Position numbers and translations under genes: made by a program. A DNA stretch of 6,613 bases from positions 1 to 6,613 of the forward strand of contig JAJAZO010000323.1 in NCBI GenBank assembly GCA_026785745.1, read 5' to 3'. Below are positions 1 to 5,521 of this stretch, in pieces (position 1 is the first letter of the stretch; each line of letters opens with the position of its first letter). This DNA is from Chitinophagaceae bacterium (GTDB lineage Bacteria > Bacteroidota > Bacteroidia > Chitinophagales > Chitinophagaceae). A model generated the notes under the pieces. The model was given only the letters and a program-made list of their open reading frames with translations. It was not told where the DNA came from and ran no database searches.

Positions 1-413
1 AGGAAGTCCATCACTGCGGGAGGACCTACTACACCTGATTCTTTCATTCTGTCTTTCAAATCTTTTGAGCCAGCAAATTCTTTTGCTTTCTTTACATCAT
101 CCATTATCATGGCTACTAATAAAATATTAGAATCTTCTGTTCCTCTGGCAACAACATAATTGTGCAGGCCATTAGCAAGGCGGGTAGAATCATGAGACTC
201 ATAGGAGGTTATCCATTTTGCATAATCAGCCACTTTGGACCTGACAATCATAGTGCTCACAGGGCCTGATGGAGAAGTGGTGGCAGGAGTTTCCATTGTT
301 GTTGAATCAGCAGGATTATCCGCTGCTTTTTTGTCCGTCTTGGAATTGCAGGAGCTAAGTAATAGCATACCAGCTACAATGCATAAGGGTGTAAAAATCT
401 TTACCTGTTTCAT
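1..413 (-). CDS. Lipoprotein with ABM/cyclase-like alpha/beta-barrel domain (partial, C-terminus missing)
   Basis: The reading frame opens at the ATG complementary to 411-413 and stays open for 137 codons to the left edge, so the C-terminus is missing. The N-terminus is a lipoprotein signal: a Lys-containing start, a hydrophobic stretch, and lipobox Leu-Ser-Ser-Cys with Cys22 as the predicted lipidated residue. Residues about 24-52 form a linker rich in Thr, Ser, Pro and Ala. From about residue 54 the sequence (MIVRSKVADYAKW, then a Ser-Arg-Leu-Ala-Asn-Gly-Leu helix, a strand, a Lys-Ala-Lys-Glu-Phe-Ala helix, and GVVGPP) has the order typical of small ferredoxin-like dimeric barrels of the antibiotic-biosynthesis-monooxygenase or 'cyclase' type. 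That fold assignment is from memory of the pattern. The substrate is unknown, and many such proteins have no shown enzyme activity. It is separated from the dCMP deaminase gene by 150 bp and probably has its own promoter. Confidence 0.75.
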   Translation of the reverse strand, partial: MKQVKIFTPLCIVAGMLLLSSCNSKTDKKAADNPADSTTMETPATTSPSGPVSTMIVRSKVADYAKWITSYESHDSTRLANGLHNYVVARGTEDSNILLVAMIMDDVKKAKEFAGSKDLKDRMKESGVVGPPAVMDF

Positions 414-498
414 TTTTTTGCTTTTTGGTTAGGTGAAATAAATACTTACAGGGGACAGAGGAAGCTTACAGAAGATGCGGAATCAGATAGGGAAAATA

Positions 499-511
499 GA
501 ACTAATAGTTC
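499..511. repeat. 13-bp perfect palindrome upstream of the lipoprotein gene
   Basis: GAACTA-A-TAGTTC is a perfect inverted repeat with 6-bp arms and a single central base. It lies about 85 bp upstream of the lipoprotein start, in the 150-bp gap after the dCMP deaminase gene. The size and position would suit a dimeric repressor site. An A/T-rich 13-mer can also arise by chance, and no second copy is seen in the window. Confidence 0.3.
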
Positions 512-563
512 GGGACAGCAAAAAATGATTTTGAACCACTCCAGACCTTCAGAAGCCGGATAG

Positions 564-1073
564 TCACACATCAAACTCATTAAAGGACAATATAAGAGTC
601 GTAAGTTTTGAGTCAACCTTCCTGTATTTTACTGCTGCTTTATCCAGCATAATCTTAGAGGCTTTAAATATATCATTGCCCTCATATTTATCCGACAGGT
701 AAATGACTTCTCGTATCCCGGATTGAATAATGGCTTTTGTACATTCATTGCAAGGGAAGAGAGCCGTATAGATTTTACAGTCCTTCAGGTCCATGCCGAT
801 ATTGTTTAAAATAGCATTCAGCTCCGCATGGCAGATGTATGGATATTTTGTATCAAGAAATTCCCCTTGTTTCTCCCACGGAAATTCATCATCATCACAA
901 CCCATAGGTAGTCCATTGTACCCTGCCCCTACAATCTTGTTTTTGTTACTCACAATACAGGCACCTACCTGTGTGCTGGGGTCTTTACTTCGTTTAGCTG
1001 ATAATAAAGCTACCCCCATAAAATATTCATCCCAGGAAATATAGTCTTCTCTTTTTTTCACTGTTGAGTGCAT
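564..1073 (-). CDS. Deoxycytidylate (dCMP) deaminase, animal DCTD-like
   Basis: This 169-residue protein should deaminate dCMP to dUMP, the substrate of thymidylate synthase, in the cytoplasm. The zinc and catalytic signature of the cytidine-deaminase superfamily is complete: Cys-His-Ala-Glu (His82 as ligand, Glu84 as proton shuttle) and Pro-Cys-Asn-Glu-Cys (Cys108 and Cys111 as ligands). The N-terminal half closely resembles the metazoan enzyme as I remember it: KKREDY, EYFMGVA, RSKDP, QVGACIV, NKIVG, GYNGLPMGC and LDTKYPY. In the family, the GYNG..GC segment lies near the site that senses dCTP and dTTP, so allosteric control is plausible but inferred. The length is close to the roughly 178 residues of human DCTD. 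The start codon overlaps the stop of the upstream namZ-like gene (TAATG), which points to one transcript and coupled translation. Family assignment is firm; regulation is not shown. Confidence 0.93.
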   Translation of the reverse strand: MHSTVKKREDYISWDEYFMGVALLSAKRSKDPSTQVGACIVSNKNKIVGAGYNGLPMGCDDDEFPWEKQGEFLDTKYPYICHAELNAILNNIGMDLKDCKIYTALFPCNECTKAIIQSGIREVIYLSDKYEGNDIFKASKIMLDKAAVKYRKVDSKLTTLILSFNEFDV

Positions 1074-2290
1074 TAAGGATACAGTAAATACTTTTTCCGC
1101 ATCACTTTATATTCACTTAATCCAGGTTCCCAACTGTCACGGATTTCTTTTTCTGATTTACCCTCCATAATCTGTTTTCTGAATAAGCCAGAGCCAACCC
1201 GGAATTCAACAAGTCCCATTTCTTTGCTGAGTTTGGAATCAAAGAATTGCTCTTTATTGGGAGATGCTTTATATAATTCCATTACCCATTGCAGGTTGAT
1301 CTGTTTACTTTTTACCAGGAAATTAATATCATAATTCCGTAAATCAAGGCCATAGCAAACCTGGTTCATAAACAAAGGTGTTTCGGACATCCCTTTAATA
1401 CCGGTAGGGGTGAAGGAGAAATCATATTTACCTTTTAAAGAAGGACTGCCTATTACGGTAAAAGGGAAGTAGGTACCACGGCCATGATTCAGATAAATTC
1501 CTTCAAACAGGCAAGTGGAAGGATACAGCATAATGGATTGCTGTGTATTCAGGTTGGGCGATGGCTTTACCGGAAGGGTGTAAAGCATATCATGATTGTA
1601 ATCAGCTACAGGAATTATTTTAATAGTGCATTTTACTTTATCCTTCAACCAGCCTTCACCATTCGCCATCTGTGCAAATTCTCCAACCGTTAATCCATGC
1701 GACATAGGTATTGGAAACATACCGATACCCGATTTGTATTTCATATCAAGCACAGGCCCATCTATTAAATAACCATTCGGATTGGGCCTGTCGAGAATAA
1801 GCATTTCCTTTCCATTTTCATAACAAGCTTCCATAAGCCTGGCGAGTGCATTGATGTTTGTATAAAAGCGGCAGCCTACATCCTGCAAGTCGTAAATCAA
1901 TACATCTACATTGGCAAGATCCTCTTTGCTGGGTTTATTTTTGGCACCATATAATGAAATGATAGGGATACCAGTAGCAAGGTCTTTCTCATCATCAACA
2001 TGCACACCGGCACTGGCATTGCCCCTAAAACCATGTTCGGGGCCAAATACTTTTACAATATTTATTCCGAGCTTTTTCAAGCTGTCAACCAAATGCGTTT
2101 TACCAATGATTGTAGTGAGGTTAGCCATTATAGCAACCCTTTTTCCTTTCAGGTAGGGCAGGTACTTTTCTGTTTGGTCTGCACCGGTTTTAATTTCCTT
2201 TCCGGCATCAACCTTAGTCTGCGGTTGATGTTTTGATGTGGAGCAAAAGGCAAGACTGGCAGCAATAACAATGGGTAGTAAAAATTTCAT
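1073..2290 (-). CDS. namZ: NamZ/DUF1343-family exo-beta-N-acetylmuramidase, probable lipoprotein
   Basis: This 405-residue protein belongs to the DUF1343 family (CAZy GH171), whose characterised members remove MurNAc from the non-reducing ends of peptidoglycan fragments. Visible hallmarks, in order: GPEHGFRG at residues 83-90 (Glu85 is the likely catalytic acid, inferred from conservation), TGIPIISLYG about 106-115, DLQDVGCRFYT 134-144, LDRPNPNG 166-173, PIPMSHGLTVGE 193-204, and a C-terminal domain containing FRVGSGLFRKQI. The N-terminus is a short hydrophobic signal ending in Leu-Ala-Phe-Cys16, read as a lipobox with an unusual Phe before Cys. The protein should therefore sit on the envelope facing the periplasm, where it could salvage wall sugars. 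A possible -7 box, TATATTTA (2314-2321, minus strand), lies 23 bp upstream of the ATG, but no clear -33 box is seen. The gene is followed directly by the dCMP deaminase gene. Confidence 0.9.
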   Translation of the reverse strand: MKFLLPIVIAASLAFCSTSKHQPQTKVDAGKEIKTGADQTEKYLPYLKGKRVAIMANLTTIIGKTHLVDSLKKLGINIVKVFGPEHGFRGNASAGVHVDDEKDLATGIPIISLYGAKNKPSKEDLANVDVLIYDLQDVGCRFYTNINALARLMEACYENGKEMLILDRPNPNGYLIDGPVLDMKYKSGIGMFPIPMSHGLTVGEFAQMANGEGWLKDKVKCTIKIIPVADYNHDMLYTLPVKPSPNLNTQQSIMLYPSTCLFEGIYLNHGRGTYFPFTVIGSPSLKGKYDFSFTPTGIKGMSETPLFMNQVCYGLDLRNYDINFLVKSKQINLQWVMELYKASPNKEQFFDSKLSKEMGLVEFRVGSGLFRKQIMEGKSEKEIRDSWEPGLSEYKVMRKKYLLYP

Positions 2291-2384
2291 TATAAAAATT
2301 ATAATTGGTTAAATAAATATACGGGATAATTTTTCAGATAGCTGTGCAGCCTTCGGATGTCTGTATTGTCTTTCCAATGATTTA

Positions 2385-2426
2385 GTAACGAATGCCGGAT
2401 TATTACCGGCGTACCAAATCCGTTAC
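2385..2426. repeat. Nested inverted repeat beside the palindromic element
   Basis: Outer arms GTAACG (2385-2390) and CGTTAC (2421-2426) enclose inner arms GCCGG (2394-2398) and CCGGC (2406-2410) around a 7-nt loop. The structure ends 4 bp before the 283-bp element and lies about 95 bp upstream of the namZ-like start. It could be an operator, an attenuator-like hairpin, or the remnant of another palindrome unit. The asymmetric spacers (3 and 10 nt) weaken the case. Confidence 0.3.
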
Positions 2427-2467
2427 AATGCAGGGCAGACGCATTAAAATTTAAGGCAAAGAATAGC

Positions 2468-2505
2468 ACACAGCCTGCCCCGCCCTATGCGGGGGATGAC
2501 ACGGA
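2468..2505. repeat. Left inner arm of the palindromic element, with its own hairpin
   Basis: This 38-bp arm is the inverted partner of 2634-2670. The flanks of the arm match exactly (13 and 16 bp), while the middle differs. The arm contains its own stem-loop: CCCCGC (2478-2483), loop CCTAT, GCGGGG (2489-2494). Confidence 0.65.
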
Positions 2506-2506
2506 C

Positions 2507-2520
2507 CTGCCTGTCGGCAG
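2507..2520. repeat. Small palindrome in the element core (CTGCC-TGTC-GGCAG)
   Basis: This is a 5-bp G/C-rich stem with a 4-nt loop, directly after the left inner arm. It is one of several distinct palindromes packed into the element core. Confidence 0.45.
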
Positions 2521-2533
2521 ACAAGTTGAACGG

Positions 2534-2551
2534 ATCCGATAGCTATCGGAT
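2534..2551. repeat. 18-bp perfect palindrome in the element core
   Basis: ATCCGATAGCTATCGGAT is fully self-complementary with no loop. Just outside it, AACGGAT (2529-2535) also has an inverted partner ATCCGTT at 2614-2620, so the core may fold into a larger structure. Palindromes of this kind often recur in Bacteroidota intergenic DNA, which is a recollection and not a search result. Confidence 0.65.
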
Positions 2552-2590
2552 TACACTGTTTTCTGGCTTTATTCATACTTGTAAAGTACA

Positions 2591-2609
2591 TATCCGCCTG
2601 CGGCGGATA
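2591..2609. repeat. 19-bp palindrome in the element core
   Basis: TATCCGCC (2591-2598) and GGCGGATA (2602-2609) form an 8-bp perfect stem around TGC. It differs in sequence from the palindrome at 2534-2551, so the core is an assembly of different units and not a tandem repeat. Confidence 0.65.
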
Positions 2610-2633
2610 AAAAATCCGTTATTATCCGTCCTT

Positions 2634-2670
2634 TCCGTGTCATCCCCCGAAATAATCGGGCAGGCTGTGT
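2634..2670. repeat. Right inner arm of the palindromic element, with its own hairpin
   Basis: This is the inverted partner of 2468-2505. It carries its own stem-loop CCCGA (2646-2650), loop AATAA, TCGGG (2656-2660). The stem bases differ from those of the left arm although both arms keep a stem at the same place. Confidence 0.65.
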
Positions 2671-2738
2671 TCCCTTTTTATATTCTTAGATAAGTTTTAA
2701 TGCATCTGCCCTGAGAAGACGATGTATTTCTTTAAGCG

Positions 2739-2765
2739 GTACATTTATTATCTGTACATTTAATA
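2739..2765 (+). promoter_or_regulatory. Direct repeat GTACATTTAWTA upstream of the stress-protein gene
   Basis: GTACATTTATTA (2739-2750) and GTACATTTAATA (2754-2765) match at 11 of 12 positions with a 15-bp period. Each includes TACATTTA, one base from the Bacteroidota -7 consensus TAnnTTTG. A third similar word, TACAATTG, lies at 2803-2810. These may be promoter or activator sites for the downstream gene, but no convincing -33 TTTG is placed at the right distance. Confidence 0.25.
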
Positions 2766-2868
2766 ACAGAAAACACCTGGAAAATTTAATATGAATCAGT
2801 GGTACAATTGATTTTTGTCATGAAGGTTTCGGGGTAGTAGCTGCAATTTGTACGTATTAATAATTAGC

Positions 2869-3714
2869 ATGATGAAAAAAATTCTTGTTCCAACCGATTT
2901 CTCTCCTAATGCAGCCAGAGCCATTGACTACGCCGTCCGGATAGCCAAATTAAACAATGCAATTCTTTATATCATCCATGCCTGTGATAATTTAGACACA
3001 TTGGAGTTAGAAAATATTCTTCCCAAAGCAGAGTACAATAAAAAAATAACAGACAAAGCGTTTGATAACCTTGCAATCATACAAAAAAGTATAGAGGAGA
3101 CAGAACAGTTGGAAGTGAATACACAACTTTATGCCGGGAGTGTAAAAGATACTATAGTCGTTGCTGCCGAAGAACACCAGGCAGACCTTCTCATAATGGG
3201 TACAATGGGAGTAACAAGTATCAGAGATGAAATATTCGGGAGCATAACTGCAGGTGTGATAGGGGATTGTACAGTACCGGTATTAGCCATTCCGTTGGAG
3301 TATGACTGGAGTCCTCCGGCTAAATTTCTTCTTGCTATTAATCATTTTGATGAAGTGTCTGATATTTTACAACCTGTTTTCGACCTGGCTAAAGTATTTA
3401 ATGCAGAAGTAAGAATAGTGGTTTTTACCGATGAGGATAAAGCTGCTGCTGAATTTGTTGCAGATGTAAATGCAATAATATTTGCAGAAGAGAAATTGAG
3501 AGAGAAATATGGTGACCTCGTCATTAATGCCGAACATTTATCGGGCCACCATTTTGATGAAACCATAAACGATTATATAGACAAAAACAATATTGACCTA
3601 CTTGCAATGACTACTCATAAAAGGAGTTTTATAGGGAGTATTTTTAACAGGAGCCTTACCCGGAAGATGAGCTATCATTCAAAAGTGCCAGTACTGGCAA
3701 TACCCGTAAAATAG
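2869..3714 (+). CDS. Universal stress protein, tandem UspA domains
   Basis: This 281-residue cytoplasmic protein contains two UspA domains, about residues 1-143 and 150-281. The first opens with KKILVPTDFS, the usual UspA strand with its nucleotide-site Asp. It keeps the full ATP-binding pattern G-2x-G-9x-G-S (Gly111, Gly114, Gly124, Ser125) and ends VPVLAIP. The second ends in the same way, but its glycine loop is replaced by Thr-Thr-His-Lys and it has Asn-Arg-Ser further on, so only the N-terminal domain is likely to bind ATP. I chose the ATG at 2869; an upstream TTG at 2848 would add seven residues before the conserved start and is less likely, and the second ATG at 2872 is also possible. 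It converges on the helicase gene. Its particular stress role cannot be read from sequence. Confidence 0.92.
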   Translation: MMKKILVPTDFSPNAARAIDYAVRIAKLNNAILYIIHACDNLDTLELENILPKAEYNKKITDKAFDNLAIIQKSIEETEQLEVNTQLYAGSVKDTIVVAAEEHQADLLIMGTMGVTSIRDEIFGSITAGVIGDCTVPVLAIPLEYDWSPPAKFLLAINHFDEVSDILQPVFDLAKVFNAEVRIVVFTDEDKAAAEFVADVNAIIFAEEKLREKYGDLVINAEHLSGHHFDETINDYIDKNNIDLLAMTTHKRSFIGSIFNRSLTRKMSYHSKVPVLAIPVK

Positions 3715-3790
3715 ATTTTTTTCAACCCGGTATTACCGCCGCATCTGTTTATTTCTGAAACGAGGTAATGCTATAAAGAAATGCAGGGTA

Positions 3791-5113
3791 TTATTTTGCA
3801 ACTGCAATCTTAATTTTTTTATTCTTTATTTTTTGTTCCTTAATAAGTTGCAGGGTGTGGCTAACCTTTATTTTCTTTTCTGCTACAAAGGAGAAAAAAT
3901 CTTTTACTTCTATCAGGCCAATATCTTCCTTTTTTAACTGGCCTTTATTTGACAGGAAGCCTACTATATCAATTTTATTCACCTTGTCTTTTTTGCCGGC
4001 GGCAATAAACAACGTTGACCACTGTGGTTTATCAGGCAGGGTAGAGGTTTCAGGTAGTTCTATTTTTTCTGTTGCAGTAATATATGCAGGTAAACTTTCT
4101 TCAGGAGATAAAATAATGATGGCCGTGCCGCTGGCATCCATCCGGGCTGTTCTTCCGTTGCGATGGGTAAAAATATCTTCACTGCCGGGCAAATGGTAGT
4201 GAATGATGTAACGGATATTAGCAATATCAAGCCCTCTTGATGCAAGGTCGGTTGTTACTAATACATTGGCTGTTCCGTTCCTGAATTTACACAGGGCCAC
4301 ATCTCTTTCCTGTTGTTCCATGGCACCGTGATAAAAAACATTTAATATGTCTTTTTCTTTCAACCAATTACTGGTTCTTTCTACCGATTCACGGTGATTA
4401 CAAAAAATAATTGTTGACCGGTTGCCCAGCATACAAATTAACCGGAACAGTGTTTCTAATTTATCTTTTCCATCGCTTAATAATGTTTTGATGGTAAGGC
4501 CGGTCTCTTCACTTTTATCTTGTAAAAAATCCAGTTTAACTGTATCTGTCATGCCGATAAAATCCGGAATTTCTAAAGCTTCTGTAGCTGAAGTCAGTAT
4601 TCTTTTATTGATTGATTTTAACGAACCGATAATAAATGACATTTCATCCTGGAAACCTAACTCTAATGATTTGTCAAACTCATCCAGCACTAATGTTTCA
4701 ATGCTGTCGGTAGTAATATTTCCTCTTCTTATATGATCTGCCAGCCGCCCTGGTGTACCAACTAATAATGCAGGAGGTTGTTTCAAATTATTTTCTTCTG
4801 TTTCTCTTAAATGACCGCCGTAACAGCAGGTTACTTTCAAATCACTACCCATGCTTTTAAATACAGACTCGATTTGCAAAGCCAGTTCACGGGAGGGTAC
4901 AATGATAATAGCTTGTGTTTTATTATTTGCAGGGCCTAATAATTTAATCAGTGGTAATAAATAAGCCAATGTTTTACCAGTGCCAGTAGCAGATAGCAGC
5001 AGTACATTATTATGCTCGTTGATAGCCGCTATCGAAGACTCCTGCATTTCATTAAGCGACTTGATCTTTAGCTTTGCTAATATGCTGTCGGTGGAAATAT
5101 TTGTTACTGGCAT
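3791..5113 (-). CDS. dbpA: DEAD-box RNA helicase with DbpA-type RNA-binding domain (DEFD variant)
   Basis: This 440-residue protein has all superfamily 2 RNA-helicase motifs: Q-motif Gln24, Walker A ATGTGKT (42-48), PSRELALQ (73-80), GG (99-100), TPGR (120-123), Walker B Asp-Glu-Phe-Asp (144-147), TSAT (174-177), IIFCNHRE about 235-242, TDLASRGLD (288-296) and HRNGRTAR with its arginine finger (317-324). Residues about 365-440 (LFIAAGKKDKV, IVGFL, EDIGLIEVKDFFSFVA, KIKNKKIKIAV) match the DbpA RNA-binding domain, which in E. coli recognises hairpin 92 of 23S rRNA. A role in large-subunit assembly is inferred from that. Motif II reads DEFD in place of DEAD; the catalytic Asp-Glu pair is intact, so activity is expected. 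The start lies just before the Q-motif region, so little could be trimmed. A possible promoter -7 box lies immediately upstream. Confidence 0.93.
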   Translation of the reverse strand: MPVTNISTDSILAKLKIKSLNEMQESSIAAINEHNNVLLLSATGTGKTLAYLLPLIKLLGPANNKTQAIIIVPSRELALQIESVFKSMGSDLKVTCCYGGHLRETEENNLKQPPALLVGTPGRLADHIRRGNITTDSIETLVLDEFDKSLELGFQDEMSFIIGSLKSINKRILTSATEALEIPDFIGMTDTVKLDFLQDKSEETGLTIKTLLSDGKDKLETLFRLICMLGNRSTIIFCNHRESVERTSNWLKEKDILNVFYHGAMEQQERDVALCKFRNGTANVLVTTDLASRGLDIANIRYIIHYHLPGSEDIFTHRNGRTARMDASGTAIIILSPEESLPAYITATEKIELPETSTLPDKPQWSTLFIAAGKKDKVNKIDIVGFLSNKGQLKKEDIGLIEVKDFFSFVAEKKIKVSHTLQLIKEQKIKNKKIKIAVAK

Positions 5114-5118
5114 GAAGG

Positions 5119-5126
5119 CAAAAGTA
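5119..5126 (-). promoter_or_regulatory. Candidate -7 box TACTTTTG before the helicase gene
   Basis: Read on the minus strand, TACTTTTG fits the Bacteroidota -7 consensus TAnnTTTG exactly and ends 5 bp before the helicase ATG. Transcription would then begin at or next to the start codon, giving a nearly leaderless mRNA. The -33 element is weak: the nearest candidate is TTTA with a 16-bp spacer. An 8-mer match alone could be chance. Confidence 0.35.
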
Positions 5127-5189
5127 AGGTAGTTCTGTTTCCTAAAAGTTCCGTAACTGACTTATGGTAGATATTAACAGGCAAAATCT

Positions 5190-5381
5190 TTAACCACCAT
5201 AGGTCTTATCTGACCGCTTCTTATTACTCCCAGCTAATTTCTTATCTATTTTAGACAAGGGATTAATACTTTTTTTATCGGCAGGCAAATGGGGAAAACC
5301 AGTGAAATCCTCATCAATACGCTGATCGGGGTTTTGTTGTACTTCTTCTTCCTTTTTTATGGGGGTTGTTTTTGGGGGCAT
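5190..5381 (-). CDS. Small conserved-type hypothetical protein with DEDF core
   Basis: This 63-residue protein is rich in Lys, Asp, Glu and Pro and has no membrane segment, signal peptide or cysteine. It looks largely disordered. The recognisable core is RIDEDFTGFPHLPADK (residues 21-36), a pattern I associate with small uncharacterised Chitinophagaceae proteins; that association is from memory. It lies 76 bp upstream of the helicase gene on the same strand and could be cotranscribed with it. It is divergent from the other small protein at 5522-5812, which also has an Asp-Glu-Asp-Phe core. No function can be assigned. Confidence 0.65.
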   Translation of the reverse strand: MPPKTTPIKKEEEVQQNPDQRIDEDFTGFPHLPADKKSINPLSKIDKKLAGSNKKRSDKTYGG

Positions 5382-5521
5382 ATCAGTTTATTTAATCAAT
5401 CGGTTCAAAACATCGTGCCAGATAGTATATTATAGCACAGGCTGCTTTATCTTTTAATTATTGATCTGCAGGATTCTTTGGCATGTATTTTTCATTTCAA
5501 TAATAAACTAAAATTATTTTT

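Larger units (their letters stand above)
2431..2713. mobile_element. 283-bp composite inverted-repeat element (MITE-like or REP-like), non-coding
   Basis: The two ends are inverted copies. Outer arms at 2431-2453 and 2691-2713 match at 21 of 23 positions and begin CAGGGCAGAYGCATTAAAA. After an A/T-rich spacer that differs between the sides, a second pair of arms (2468-2505 and 2634-2670) matches through ACACAGCCTGCCC and CGGGGGATGACACGGA. The 128-bp core holds further palindromes. No credible gene lies inside, so this would be a non-autonomous element mobilised by a transposase elsewhere. Candidates are a DDE transposase recognising the outer ends or a REP-associated Y1 transposase recognising the hairpins; both are inference. 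No clear target-site duplication is visible (left flank ends ACAATG, right flank begins AGAAGA). It lies between the divergent namZ-like and stress-protein genes and could affect transcription of either. Confidence 0.65.

Noticed and set aside
793..1044. Plus-strand open frame opposite the dCMP deaminase
   Set aside because: It lies wholly antisense to a well-supported gene and has no domain of its own; the same applies to the antisense frames over the namZ-like, helicase and stress-protein genes.
2487..2693. 68-codon plus-strand open frame within the palindromic element
   Set aside because: It runs through the inverted arms and palindromes, so its residues are dictated by repeat symmetry; it has no leader or recognisable domain.
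2431..2713. CRISPR array or riboswitch as an explanation for the repeats
   Set aside because: The repeats are inverted pairs of different sequences, not regularly spaced direct repeats, and no known riboswitch core is recognisable.
2848..2868. TTG start adding seven residues to the stress protein
   Set aside because: The added residues precede the usual UspA beginning, and two ATG codons at 2869 and 2872 fit the family start better.
3730..3771. Inverted repeat GTATTACC/GGTAATGC between the convergent stress-protein and helicase genes, considered as a bidirectional terminator
   Set aside because: The 26-nt loop is long, one pair is G-U on one strand and mismatched on the other, and neither side has a T-run after the stem.
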